Positions 1 to 9,727 of a stretch of 64,000 bases of DNA are shown in pieces; positions within the stretch are counted from its first letter, which is position 1; each line of letters begins with the position of its first letter. The DNA comes from Marmoricola sp. (lineage in GTDB: Bacteria; Actinomycetota; Actinomycetes; Propionibacteriales; Nocardioidaceae), in NCBI GenBank assembly GCA_025964775.1, contig JAOPYE010000009.1, positions 62,001 to 126,000 of the forward strand, in the 5' to 3' direction. Below the pieces are notes generated by a model, which ran no database searches, had not been told where the DNA came from, and saw only the letters and a program-made list of their open reading frames with translations. The translations under genes and the position numbers were made by a program.

Positions 1-348
1 AGCCTGCACGGTGATCGTGTGAGACCCGGCGGAGACGTGACTGTAGGAGACCGGTGAGACGCACCCGGTCGGGGTCGCGCTGTCCAGCGAGCACATCGGC
101 GTTGCGCCGGTCGCGGTGAAGTGCACCACGAGCGGGTCGGCAGCAACCGACGGCGAGGACGACTGCGCCGCCAGCTCGACCGTCGAACCATCGGCCGGTG
201 AGCTGATCGCGACGCTGTCAGGGACCGCAAACGCCGCAGCCGGAAGGATCACCGCGACCGCAGCGACGATCGAGGCAGCAGCGGCAGCCACCACTGCGCC
301 AGTCAGGCTCAGCCGCCACTTTTCCCTGCTCCGAGACGAGCGTTGCAT
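1..348 (-). CDS. secreted/surface protein with Ig-like or Big-type repeat, N-terminal part only (runs off window start)
   Basis: Minus-strand frame from ATG at 348: MQRSSRSREKWRLSLTGAVVAAAAASIVAAVAVILPAAAFAVPDSVAISSPADGSTVEL...; signal-peptide-like start then SP.DGSTVEL / YSHVSAGSHTITVQA motif; open to the window edge. Confidence 0.6.
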   Translation of the reverse strand, partial: MQRSSRSREKWRLSLTGAVVAAAAASIVAAVAVILPAAAFAVPDSVAISSPADGSTVELAAQSSSPSVAADPLVVHFTATGATPMCSLDSATPTGCVSPVSYSHVSAGSHTITVQA

Positions 349-497
349 CCCTCTGCCCTCCTGGCCGAATCGATCGGTCGACGGCATCAGTATCGGGTAC
401 CCGATCCGATTCCCCGAGTAGCCGGGGTTGAAACGAGACCAACAATCGAGGACAGCTCCAGCCACGACAACCCTGAGGATCATCAGGGAGAGGGGTG

Positions 498-879
498 CGG
501 ACGGGCTGGCTCATAGGCCGGGTTCTGTTCGCCCCGGCGCCTCACGACGCCGGAGTTGGCGACCATCCATCTAGAGGTTCCGTTGCCGGAACCTTCGTGC
601 GATCTACCCGTGAACTCGGGCGGGCCGCCCTCGAACGTTCACTGTCTGATCTTGCTCCAGGTGGGGTTTGCCTAGCCGCGACGGTCACCCGCCGCGCTGG
701 TGGTCTCTTGCACCACCGTTTCACCCTTACCGCCGACCGGAGTCGGAGGCGGTCTGTTTTCTGTGGCACTTTCCCGCGAGTCACCCCGGGTGGCCATTAG
801 CCACCACCCTGCCCTGTGGAGCCCGGACCTTCCTCGGTGGAGTTGCCCCCAACGCGGTCGCCCGGCCAGCCCATCCGCG
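498..879 (-). ncRNA. rnpB: RNase P RNA, bacterial class A
   Basis: Minus-strand sequence has conserved blocks (GAGGAAGGTCCGGGCTCCACAGGGCAGGGTGGTGGCTAA near 5' end; AACAGAACCCGGCCTATGAGCCAGCCCGTCCG at 3' end); paired ends CGGATGGGCTGG / CCAGCCCGTCCG. Confidence 0.93.
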
Positions 880-959
880 GAGCAAGGGTACCGCCGGTGA
901 ACACCAGTAGCCTCACAACCGAAACAACTCCGAAACGGACGGTCTCTACTCTGCCCAAG

Positions 960-2537
960 ATGACTCACCTCTTCGAGTCGTACGACGCTCTCGGGCCGCC
1001 GTACGACGAAATGTTTGCGGGCTCCGTACCGCGTGAGTCCTACGCGCGCCTGCACGACACCCTGGGCACCCTGTCCGCACGGGACCTGGCGGCCAGGGTC
1101 GAGGGCCTGGCGAGCAGCTACCTGGACCAGGGCGTCACGTTCGACATCGGCGGCGAGGAGCGCGCCTTCCCGATCGACATCGTGCCCCGGCTCATCGACC
1201 AGGACCAGTGGGCGATGATCGAGGGCGGGGTGCAGCAGCGGGTCCATGCCCTTGAGCTGTTCCTCGCCGACATCTACGGTCCGGGCGAGGCGTTCCGCGA
1301 CGGTGTCATCCCCCGTCACGTCGTCACCACCTCGAGCCACTTCACGCGCGAGTCGCACGGCATCGAGCCGCCGAACGGCGTACGGATCCAGGTCTCCGGC
1401 ATCGACCTGATCCGGGACGACGAGGGCGAGTTCCGGGTTCTCGAGGACAACGTCCGGGTGCCGTCCGGGGTCTCCTACGTGATGACCAACCGCCGGGCGA
1501 TCTCGACCGCGCTGCCCGAGGCGTTCGCCGAGCACCGGATCCGCCCGGTCACCGCCTACCCGCAGCGGCTGCTCACCGCGTTGCGCGCCGCCGCTCCGGC
1601 GGGGGTCGACGACCCCACGGTCGTCGTCCTGACTCCCGGTGCCTTCAACGGTGCGTACTTCGAGCACGCCCTGCTGGCCCGGACGATGGGTGTCGAGCTC
1701 GTCGAGGGCCGCGACCTGGAGTGCCGCCGCGGGCGGGTGCTGATGCGCACCACCAACGGCCTGCAGCAGGTGCACGTGATCTACCGCCGCGTCGACGACG
1801 AGTTCCTGGACCCGGTGCACTTCCGCGCCGACTCGCTGCTCGGCTGCCCCGGTCTGGTCAACGCCGCTCGCTCCGGGAACGTGACCATCGCGAACGCCAT
1901 CGGCAACGGGGTGGCCGACGACAAGCTCGTGTACACCTACATGCCTGACCTGATCCGCTACTACCTGAACGAGGAGCCCGCGCTCGCCAATGTCGACACC
2001 TGGCGCCTGGGCGAGCCGAAGCACCGCGAAGAGGTGATGGACAGGCTCGACGAGCTGGTCCTCAAGCCGGTCGACGGCAGCGGCGGCAAGGGCATCGTGA
2101 TCGGGCCGAAGGCGACCCGCGCCGAGCTCGAGGTGCTGCGGAGCCAGGTCCTCCAGGAGCCTCGCGCGTGGATCGCCCAGCCGGTGGTCCAGCTCTCCAC
2201 GGTCCCGACGTACGTCGACGGCGCGATGGCTCCGCGGCACGTCGACCTGCGGCCGTTCGCGGTGAACGACGGCAGCAAGGTCTGGGTGCTCCCAGGAGGC
2301 CTGACCCGGGTCGCGCTGGCCGAGGGCGAGCTGATCGTGAACTCCTCGCGCGGTGGCGGGTCCAAGGACACCTGGGTGCTCGCTGGGCCGGGCGCCGCCC
2401 CGGTCGCGTCCGACCTGCCGACCAGCGGACCCCGCGAGATCGCCCCGCTCGACGGAGGACCGGTCGGCGACAGCCGTGCGGCGCAGGCCGAGCAGCAACA
2501 GCAGCAACAGCAGGCGGCCCGGGAGGGCACGTGCTGA
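960..2537 (+). CDS. circularly permuted ATP-grasp protein (DUF404/DUF407 type)
   Basis: MTHLFESYDALGPPYDEMF..., LEDNVRVPSGVSYV, KPVDGSGGKGIVIG; first gene of ATP-grasp/alpha-E/transglutaminase cassette; poly-Gln C-terminus. Confidence 0.9.
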   Translation: MTHLFESYDALGPPYDEMFAGSVPRESYARLHDTLGTLSARDLAARVEGLASSYLDQGVTFDIGGEERAFPIDIVPRLIDQDQWAMIEGGVQQRVHALELFLADIYGPGEAFRDGVIPRHVVTTSSHFTRESHGIEPPNGVRIQVSGIDLIRDDEGEFRVLEDNVRVPSGVSYVMTNRRAISTALPEAFAEHRIRPVTAYPQRLLTALRAAAPAGVDDPTVVVLTPGAFNGAYFEHALLARTMGVELVEGRDLECRRGRVLMRTTNGLQQVHVIYRRVDDEFLDPVHFRADSLLGCPGLVNAARSGNVTIANAIGNGVADDKLVYTYMPDLIRYYLNEEPALANVDTWRLGEPKHREEVMDRLDELVLKPVDGSGGKGIVIGPKATRAELEVLRSQVLQEPRAWIAQPVVQLSTVPTYVDGAMAPRHVDLRPFAVNDGSKVWVLPGGLTRVALAEGELIVNSSRGGGSKDTWVLAGPGAAPVASDLPTSGPREIAPLDGGPVGDSRAAQAEQQQQQQQAAREGTC

Positions 2538-3457
2538 GCCGGATCGCGGAATCCCTGTTCTGGATCGGCCGGTACGTCGAGCGCGCCGAGGACACTGCCC
2601 GGATCCTCGAGGTGCAGCTGCAGCTGATGGTCGAGGACCCGTCCCTCGACATCCCCACGACGTGCGACGAGGTGCTCGCGATCATGGGCGCCCCGGTGCA
2701 GGCAGGCGAGATCGTGGGCACCGCAGAGCTGCTCCAGAGGCTCGCCTACGACCCCGACTCCCCCGCCTCCATCCATGCCACCCTGCGCGCCACCCGCGAG
2801 GTCGCGCGGCGGGCCCGCGAGACGATGTCGACCTCGATGTGGGAGGCCGTGAACACGACCTGGCGCGCGATCCCCAGCGGCCGCTTCGAATCGATGCAGC
2901 CCTCGGTGGCGTTCAGCTGGGTGCGCGACCGGGCCGCGTTGATCAACGGCACCGCGGACGCGACGATGCCGCGCGACGAGGGCTGGCAGTTCCTGATGCT
3001 CGGCCGCTCCATCGAACGGGCCGACATGACCGCGCGTCTCGTCTCGGCTGCCTCGGTCTCGGCGTCCTCGGCCTGGAGCACCTCACTGCGCGCCAGCGGC
3101 GGGTACGAGTCGTTCCTGCGTACCTACAACGGCCTGGAGACCGACCGGAAGGCGGCAGAGTTCCTGGTGCTGGACCGACTCTTCCCCCGCTCGGTCGTCT
3201 TCGCGCTGAGCCGTGCGGAGCAGTGCCTGGAGAACCTAGAGTCCGCAGGACAGCGGGCCGGCTTCCAGAACGAGGCGCAGCGGTTGCTGGGGCGCACGCG
3301 CGCCGAGCTCGAGTACCGGGCACTGGCCGACGTGCTCAACGACCTGCCGCACGAGATGGAGCGGTTGCAGCGCACCTGCGCATTGGCCACGGACGCGGTC
3401 ACGCGGCGGTACTTCGCCGGGTCGGTCGCAACCATCTGGAACCCGGGTCGGTGGTGA
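2531..3457 (+). CDS. alpha-E domain-containing protein (DUF403)
   Basis: VLSRIAESLFWIGRYVERAEDTARILEVQLQLM...; GTG start overlaps upstream stop. Confidence 0.9.
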   Translation: MLSRIAESLFWIGRYVERAEDTARILEVQLQLMVEDPSLDIPTTCDEVLAIMGAPVQAGEIVGTAELLQRLAYDPDSPASIHATLRATREVARRARETMSTSMWEAVNTTWRAIPSGRFESMQPSVAFSWVRDRAALINGTADATMPRDEGWQFLMLGRSIERADMTARLVSAASVSASSAWSTSLRASGGYESFLRTYNGLETDRKAAEFLVLDRLFPRSVVFALSRAEQCLENLESAGQRAGFQNEAQRLLGRTRAELEYRALADVLNDLPHEMERLQRTCALATDAVTRRYFAGSVATIWNPGRW

Positions 3458-3459
3458 CG

Positions 3460-4302
3460 ATGCAGCTCAGGGTCGTGCACACGACAGGATTCAGCTACGA
3501 GGGCGGGGCTGCGGCGTCGTTCAACGAGGCGCGCCTGACTCCCCAGACGCTGGCAGGCCAGATCGTCGTCCACACCCGCCTGGACGTGACTCCGGCGCCG
3601 TGGACCTGGTCCTACCGCGACTACTGGGGCACCCAGGTCACCGCCTTCGAGGTGCTCGACCCGCACGACTCGCTCACCGTCACCGCCACCGCGACCGTGC
3701 ACACCGACCCGGTCGAGCACACCGTCACCCAGCGCCTGGACTGGGAGGAGATGGCCGCCGAAGCAGTCGCTGACCGCTTCACCGAGTACCTCGAGATCCG
3801 CGACCGGGTCCGACCTCCGGCGGACCTGGCAGCCCGGTACGCCGAGATCGGCGCGACCAGTCCCGATCCCTACTCAGCAGCGCGTGCGATCTGCTCGCTG
3901 ATCCACGACGAGGTCGACTACGTCGTCGGCTCGACCGACGTGTCAGGCCGTGCCGCTGACTCGTGGGTCGCACGGGCCGGGGTGTGCCAGGACATGGCCC
4001 ACCTGGTCATCGGCGGACTGCGCCAGCTCGGGATCCCGGCACGCTACGTCTCGGGCTACCTGCACCCGAGCCGGGAGCCGAAGATCGGCGAGGCCGTGCG
4101 CGGTGAATCGCACGCCTGGGTCGAGTGGTGGGACGGCGGCTGGCACGGGTACGACCCGACCAACGACACCGAACCGGCCGAGCATCACATCATCGTGGCG
4201 ACCGGACGCAACTATGCCGATGTCCGGCCGCTCTCCGGGATCTTCACCGGTTCGGGAGCCTCCTCGATGTTCGTCGACGTCCAGGTGACCAGGCTCGCCT
4301 GA
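3460..4302 (+). CDS. transglutaminase-like cysteine peptidase family protein
   Basis: MQLRVVHTTGFSYEGG...; RAGVCQDMAHLVIGGLRQLGIPARYVSGYL and HAWVEWWDGGWHGYDPTND catalytic-type motifs. Confidence 0.9.
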   Translation: MQLRVVHTTGFSYEGGAAASFNEARLTPQTLAGQIVVHTRLDVTPAPWTWSYRDYWGTQVTAFEVLDPHDSLTVTATATVHTDPVEHTVTQRLDWEEMAAEAVADRFTEYLEIRDRVRPPADLAARYAEIGATSPDPYSAARAICSLIHDEVDYVVGSTDVSGRAADSWVARAGVCQDMAHLVIGGLRQLGIPARYVSGYLHPSREPKIGEAVRGESHAWVEWWDGGWHGYDPTNDTEPAEHHIIVATGRNYADVRPLSGIFTGSGASSMFVDVQVTRLA

Positions 4303-4303
4303 G

Positions 4304-4392
4304 GGTTTCGAGCCCTTCGAGACGCGCCGTGCCGGCGCTCCTCAGGGACCGCCTCCTCAGGAACCAACAGGCCGTGCCGGCCTTCCTCAACC
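4304..4392. repeat. REP-like intergenic repeat, copy A
   Basis: GGTTTCGA...GAGACGCGCCGTGCCGGCGCTCCTCAG...AGGCCGTGCCGGCCTTCCTCAACC; shares modules with 28148-28223. Confidence 0.55.
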
Positions 4393-4401
4393 ACCGACGG
4401 G

Positions 4402-5835
4402 CTAGGGGTTGACGGTGAAACGCACCTTGCGCGCCACCGGATCCGCCGAGGTGAGGGTCAGGCCGACCTCGTCGCCGAGCGGCAACGGCTTCGTGTCGAC
4501 TGCTTGCGCCTGGACTGCCGGATCGCGCAGGACGACATCACCCTTGGTCGGGTCGTCACGATCGGCCTCGACGACCACCCCGGTGAACTGCTCACCGATC
4601 CTGTTCTTCAAGGTGGTCGCCTCCAGCATGTTGACCACCGCGTTCTCGTAGCCGTTGGCGCGGTGGTCGGACTCGCGCATCAGGTCCGGGAGGTCACCCA
4701 GACCTGCGGTGACCCAGGCCGGGACCGGCGTACCGGCGCACAGTGCCGCACAGGTCTCCAGTCCGTAGCGGTCCACGAGCCGGCGCAGCGGCGCCGTGAC
4801 GTGGGCGTACTCGGAGGCGAGCGCCGCATGCAGGGGCTGGACCGGCACCTCCCCGTCGAAGGCCGCGTAACCGGCACCGCGCAGCAGCGACGTGGAGGCC
4901 GTGACCATCGCCAGGTCGTGCGGCTTCGACGGGTCCAGCGACCGGAGGAAGTCCGGGTAGTGCTGCTCGGCCGGCCAGGTGATCCCGAGCGCTCTCGCCG
5001 TGCGGTGCAGGCGCTTGATCGCATCGCCGTGCGGCGGCGGCAGCGTCCTCAGGATCCCGACCTTGCCGTAGACCATCATCGCCGCTGCGGCGAAGCCGGT
5101 CAGCAAGGAGATCTGGGCGTTCCAGTCCTCGACCGGGAGCATGCGGCGGAACTCGAGGGTCCAGGCGTCGCCTGCGCAGTCGATCTCCTGCTCGGGCAAC
5201 GGCAGGCTGACTCCCCCGCGCTCCGCCTCCTGGTGCTGGCGCAACAGGCCGACCTCCTTGAGCAGCTCGACCGTCGGATCAGCCTTGCCGCTCTCGAGCT
5301 GCTGCTGCACCTCGTCGTAGTCCAGGCGCGCTGTCGAACGGACCCGGGCTCGCTCGACGTGAGCGTCGGTCTGCTCACCGCTCGCGTCGAGCTTGATCGT
5401 CCACAGGAACGCCGGACGGACCTGGCCGGGCAGCAGCGAGGCCGCTCCTTCCGAGAGCACCGGCGGGTGCAGCGGGATCCTCGAATCGGCGCCGTACAGG
5501 GTCTCGCCGCGGCGGTGCGCCTCGAGATCGATCGGGCCGCCGGGCTCGACGAACGCCGCAACGTCGGCGATTGCGTAGTGCACGACGTAGCCGGTGCCGT
5601 CGCGCTCGATGTGCATGGCCTGGTCGAGGTCCATCGACCCACGTGGATCGATCGTCACGAACGAGAGGTCGGTGCGATCGAGGTCGGGCAGCACCGGGTT
5701 CCTCGCCGCCTGTTCCGCCGCGGCCAGGACCTCGGCAGGGAAGGCGGTGTCCAGCTTCAGCTCCTGCTGGATGGCGAGGACCGCCTGCTCCAGCTCGGCG
5801 ACCCCGTTGCGGACGCGCAGGACGCGGCTGCTCAT
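4402..5835 (-). CDS. RNB-domain (RNase II/R family) exoribonuclease
   Basis: DLSFVTIDPRGSMDLDQAMHIERDGTGYVVHYAIADVAAFVEPGGPIDLEAHRRGETLY... RNB motifs. Confidence 0.9.
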   Translation of the reverse strand: MSSRVLRVRNGVAELEQAVLAIQQELKLDTAFPAEVLAAAEQAARNPVLPDLDRTDLSFVTIDPRGSMDLDQAMHIERDGTGYVVHYAIADVAAFVEPGGPIDLEAHRRGETLYGADSRIPLHPPVLSEGAASLLPGQVRPAFLWTIKLDASGEQTDAHVERARVRSTARLDYDEVQQQLESGKADPTVELLKEVGLLRQHQEAERGGVSLPLPEQEIDCAGDAWTLEFRRMLPVEDWNAQISLLTGFAAAAMMVYGKVGILRTLPPPHGDAIKRLHRTARALGITWPAEQHYPDFLRSLDPSKPHDLAMVTASTSLLRGAGYAAFDGEVPVQPLHAALASEYAHVTAPLRRLVDRYGLETCAALCAGTPVPAWVTAGLGDLPDLMRESDHRANGYENAVVNMLEATTLKNRIGEQFTGVVVEADRDDPTKGDVVLRDPAVQAQAVDTKPLPLGDEVGLTLTSADPVARKVRFTVNP

Positions 5836-5914
5836 GCTCGACTCCCGGATGCTCGAAGGTGGTGGCCGGACGACCACTGCCCACCTTATGCATGCCGCTC
5901 GATAGGCTCCGCGC

Positions 5915-6688
5915 GTGCTGATCCTCCTTCCGCCGTCCGAGGGCAAGTGGTCCCCGAGACGCGGCAAGCCGCTGGACCTGGATCGCCTCGAGTTCGCGGA
6001 ACTCACCAGTGCTCGGACGAAGACTGTCGAGGCGCTGATCGGACTCAGCACCACCGAGCGTGCCGCAACGGTGCTGGACCTGGGCCCGACCCAGCTGCAC
6101 CACGTCGCGCATAACGCCGGTCTGGCCGTGGCCCCCGCAGCCCGGGCCGACCGCATCTACACCGGCGTCCTGTACGACGCGCTCGACCTGGGCTCGCTCG
6201 CCGGACCGGCCCGGGGCCGTGCGACCCGGTGGCTCGCGATCATGTCGTCGCTGTTCGGCGTGGTCCGGCCCAACGACCCGATCCCGGCGTACCGGCTCTC
6301 GGGCGACACCAACCTGCCCGGGATCGGGATCATCAGCACCTGGTGGCGCGAGCACCTCGGCGACGTCCTGACCCCACTGGCCGGGACCGGGCTCGTGGTG
6401 GACCTGCGGTCCTCGATGTACGCCGGTTTCTGGCGTCCGCCGAGTGCGATCGGCCCGAAGGTGGCGACGGTCCGCGTGCTCCACGAGGTCGGTCCCGAAC
6501 GCAAGGTCGTCAGCCACTTCAACAAGGCCACCAAGGGCAGGATCGTCCGCGAGCTCCTGCTCGACGGCGGCAACCCGCGCACGCCGGCCGCCCTGGCCGA
6601 CCACCTCGGCGCGCTCGGCTGGAGGGTCGAGGTTCACGAACCGAAGCCGGCCGGCCAGCAGCTCGACGTGATCGTTCGCGAGCTCTAG
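5915..6688 (+). CDS. yaaA: YaaA family peroxide-stress protein (DUF328)
   Basis: MLILLPPSEGKWSPRRGKPLDLDRL...; N-terminal PPSEGK motif. Confidence 0.85.
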   Translation: MLILLPPSEGKWSPRRGKPLDLDRLEFAELTSARTKTVEALIGLSTTERAATVLDLGPTQLHHVAHNAGLAVAPAARADRIYTGVLYDALDLGSLAGPARGRATRWLAIMSSLFGVVRPNDPIPAYRLSGDTNLPGIGIISTWWREHLGDVLTPLAGTGLVVDLRSSMYAGFWRPPSAIGPKVATVRVLHEVGPERKVVSHFNKATKGRIVRELLLDGGNPRTPAALADHLGALGWRVEVHEPKPAGQQLDVIVREL

Positions 6689-6698
6689 TCGAGACGCA

Positions 6699-7820
6699 TC
6701 AGACGGCGAAGCCGGTCTCGGTCGGCCGCGCGTTGAACAGCCGCAGGCTGGCCAGCAGCTCGTCCCCGCCCTGGCCACCGCGGAAGTAGGAGATGACCGT
6801 CACCGACGCCGCTGCCAGCTCCATCTTGTAGAGCGCCTTCAGCGGCGCGCCGAGAGCATCCGCGACCAGGGTCTTGATCGGGGTCACGTGACTGACCACG
6901 ACCACCGTGTGCCCGGTGTGTGCGGCGATGATGCGGTCGCGGCCCTGGATCACCCGGGCGGCCACGTCCTCGAACGACTCTCCCCCCGGAGGGGCGTAGT
7001 CCATCGCACCCAGCCACAAGGCCAATTCGTCCCCGAAGCGTTCCTGGACCTGCGCGAAGCTCAGGCCGTCCCAGGCGCCGAACTCCATCTCGGCAATCCC
7101 AGGCTCGGTGGTGACAGGTTGGTCGAGCAGGCTCGCGAGGATCTCGGCCGACTCGTAGGTACGCCGTACCGGCGAAGTGATCAGGGCATCGACCGACTCG
7201 GCCAACGGCGCCAGCCATTCACCGGTTGCCCGGATCTGGGCACGACCCTCCTCGTTCAGCGCCGGGTTCGACCCACCCAGACCTCCGGAGAACAGCTTGT
7301 CGGCGGTGTGGTCGGTGACCCCGTGCCGGACCAGGATCAGCGTCGTCGGCGGCGCCGTCGGCGGCAGCCAGCCGCGTGAGACTGCCGGTCGCGGAGGGGT
7401 GACAGGCTTCTGGTCCAGGGCCTCGTTCACGAGCCGATCGGCATGGGAGTTCTCGGCTCGCGGGATCCAGGTGTACACCGTCCCTGCGGGGGCGAGGGTG
7501 CTCGCCTGAGCTGCAAGCGGCCGCATCGACGGGTGCTTGATCTTCCAGGTCCCGGACATCTGCTCGACGACGAGCTTCGAATCCATCCGGACCTCGACGC
7601 TCGCCCCGGGCGCGAACTCGAGCGCCAGCTCCAGGCCCGCGATCAGGCCCCGGTACTCGGCAACGTTGTTGGTCGCCGTACCGATCGTCTCGCTGACCTC
7701 GGCGATGACGGCACCGGTGACGGCCTCCTTGAGGACGGCGCCGAAGGCGGCAGGACCAGGATTGCCGCGCGACCCACCATCGGCCTCGATGACGACCGAC
7801 TCGTAGGAGCTCCCCGTCAC
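6699..7820 (-). CDS. bifunctional RNase H / histidine phosphatase family protein
   Basis: N-term VIEADGGSRGNPGPAAFGAVL (RNase HI), C-term LILVRHGVTDHTADKLFSGG (RHG phosphatase). Confidence 0.9.
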   Translation of the reverse strand: MTGSSYESVVIEADGGSRGNPGPAAFGAVLKEAVTGAVIAEVSETIGTATNNVAEYRGLIAGLELALEFAPGASVEVRMDSKLVVEQMSGTWKIKHPSMRPLAAQASTLAPAGTVYTWIPRAENSHADRLVNEALDQKPVTPPRPAVSRGWLPPTAPPTTLILVRHGVTDHTADKLFSGGLGGSNPALNEEGRAQIRATGEWLAPLAESVDALITSPVRRTYESAEILASLLDQPVTTEPGIAEMEFGAWDGLSFAQVQERFGDELALWLGAMDYAPPGGESFEDVAARVIQGRDRIIAAHTGHTVVVVSHVTPIKTLVADALGAPLKALYKMELAAASVTVISYFRGGQGGDELLASLRLFNARPTETGFAV

Positions 7821-8560
7821 AGCCCCGACTCGCCGGTGCGGATCAGGATCCGGTCGCACTCCTCGCACCGAACGACCTCATCGGCCGGCTTCGCCGCGAT
7901 CACGGCCAGGTCCGAGGCGTTCAGGGTCAGCCGGCATCCCTCGCACTCACGACGGCGCAGGGCCGCTGCCCCGACGCCGCCCTTGGAGGCTCGAAGCTTC
8001 TCGTACAGCGTGACCAGATCGTCCGGGAGCCCGTCGACGGCCGCCGCTCGCGCCGAGGATGCGGACGCCAGGTCGGTCTCCAGGTCACCGGCCCGCTGGG
8101 CGCGGGTCCGTTCGAGGACCTCGGCCTCCGCATCGATCTGCTCGAGCGCGGCGGTGCGGTCGGCGAGTCCGGCCTGGGCGGTCTCGAGACGCTCCATGAC
8201 TTCGATCTCGACGTCCTCGAGGTCGGAGATGCGGCGCTGCAACGACTCGAGCTCGCCGAGCATCCGCTGCAACGCCTTCGGGTCGGCGATCGAACCCGAA
8301 TCGATCATGCCCTGGTCGCGCACGCGGCGTGCCTTGACCTGTTCCACGTCGGCGTCGGCGCGCTTCTGCTCCGTGGTGAGGTCGGCGACCTCGATGCGGT
8401 GGTCGCGTGCGGCATCGTCGACGTCCGAGCGTCCGCGCATCAGCTCCGCCAGGGCGATCGCTTCCGGGATGGTCGCCAGCTGGTGCCGCAGAGCATCGAT
8501 TCGCGAGTCGAGCTCCTGCACGTCGAGCAGCTTCAACTGGACATTCGGGTCGGCTTTCAG
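7817..8560 (-). CDS. C4-type zinc ribbon coiled-coil protein (DUF164-like); probable CTG start
   Basis: KADPNVQLKLLDVQELDSRIDALRHQL...; C-term CEGCRLTL...VRCEECDRILIR; GAGGAG 8 nt before an in-frame CTG; 4-nt overlap with next gene. Confidence 0.8.
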   Translation of the reverse strand: MKADPNVQLKLLDVQELDSRIDALRHQLATIPEAIALAELMRGRSDVDDAARDHRIEVADLTTEQKRADADVEQVKARRVRDQGMIDSGSIADPKALQRMLGELESLQRRISDLEDVEIEVMERLETAQAGLADRTAALEQIDAEAEVLERTRAQRAGDLETDLASASSARAAAVDGLPDDLVTLYEKLRASKGGVGAAALRRRECEGCRLTLNASDLAVIAAKPADEVVRCEECDRILIRTGESGL

Positions 8561-8580
8561 CGGAAACGCTCCTCGGCAGA

Positions 8581-9699
8581 TCAGACCCGGAAGGTCCAGG
8601 GGTCGGTGGGGGTGGTGCTCACGTGCACGGTCACCGTATCTCCCAGTGCCGCGACCAGACGATCCCGGAGCACCGGCAACCACAGGGATTCGGCTGCCCA
8701 GTGGGCCACATCCACCAGGGCCGGCCCGTGGTTCTCCACCGACTCGGAGGCCGGGTGGTGCCGCAGATCGGAGGTCACGTACACGTCCGCGCCCGCAGAC
8801 CGGGCACGATCCAGCAGGAAATCGCCCGACCCACCACAGAGCGCGACCCTGCGCACCAGCTGGTCCGGGTCGCCGGCGACCCGCAGTCCATGCGCTGTCG
8901 GCGGGAACACCGTCGCAGCGAAATCGGCGAAGTCACGCAACGTCATCGCCTCGGCCAGGGTGCCGATCCGGCCCGATCCGCGGGCGGCGTCTGGCAGGGC
9001 GGCGAGCTCGACGACGTCGTAGGCCGGCTCCTCGTAGGGGTGCGCAACGCGGAGTGCAGCGAGCACGCGGCCGCGCAGCGCCCGGTCGACGATCGCCTCG
9101 ACCCGGACCTCGTCGACGACCTCGAGGTCACCGATCGCCCCGACCGACGGGTTCGCGCCCGCGAGCGGGCGGAACCGGCCCTGGCCCGGCGTACTGAAGC
9201 TCGCCGAGTCGTAGTTGCCGATCGCGCCGGCCCCGGCCTCGGTGATCGCCGTACGAACCCTGTCCGCTTCCGCCACAGGGACGAACACGATGATCTTGTC
9301 GCGCGCTTCGGTCGGGTCCGGGTCGAGCGGGGCGATGTCACCCAGACCGAGGGCCAGTGCGATCGCCTCGCTGACTCCGCCGGTCGGTGAGTCCGCGTTG
9401 GTGTGCGCCGTCAGCAACGCGGCCCCGGCGCCGAGGAGCTGGTGGACGACCCGGCCCTTCGGCGTGGTTGCGGCCACCGAGGTGACGCCCTTGAGGTACA
9501 GCGGGTGGTGCACGATCACCAGGTCGAACTCGAATCCGACCGCCTCGTCGACCACCGCCTGCACCGGATCGACTGCCAGCAGAATGCGTCGCACCTCGGC
9601 GTCGGGGTCGCCACAGACCAGGCCGACCGCGTCCCACTCCTCGGCACGATCCGGCGGGTACCAGCCCTCGACCAGGGCGATGACATCGGCAAGTCGCAT
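8581..9699 (-). CDS. Nif3-like dinuclear metal-centre protein
   Basis: MRLADVIALVEGWYPPDRAEEWDAVGLVCGDPDAEVRRILLAVDP...VIVHHPLYLKG. Confidence 0.9.
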   Translation of the reverse strand: MRLADVIALVEGWYPPDRAEEWDAVGLVCGDPDAEVRRILLAVDPVQAVVDEAVGFEFDLVIVHHPLYLKGVTSVAATTPKGRVVHQLLGAGAALLTAHTNADSPTGGVSEAIALALGLGDIAPLDPDPTEARDKIIVFVPVAEADRVRTAITEAGAGAIGNYDSASFSTPGQGRFRPLAGANPSVGAIGDLEVVDEVRVEAIVDRALRGRVLAALRVAHPYEEPAYDVVELAALPDAARGSGRIGTLAEAMTLRDFADFAATVFPPTAHGLRVAGDPDQLVRRVALCGGSGDFLLDRARSAGADVYVTSDLRHHPASESVENHGPALVDVAHWAAESLWLPVLRDRLVAALGDTVTVHVSTTPTDPWTFRV

Positions 9700-9727
9700 G
9701 CTGCAGTATCCCCGGTGGCCCCGAAAC

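Noticed and set aside
672-2507. 611-aa minus-strand ORF
   Set aside because: Antisense of rnpB 5' part and the ATP-grasp gene; the sense strand has clear conserved motifs.
4504-6114. 536-aa plus-strand ORF
   Set aside because: Shadow of the RNB exoribonuclease on the opposite strand.
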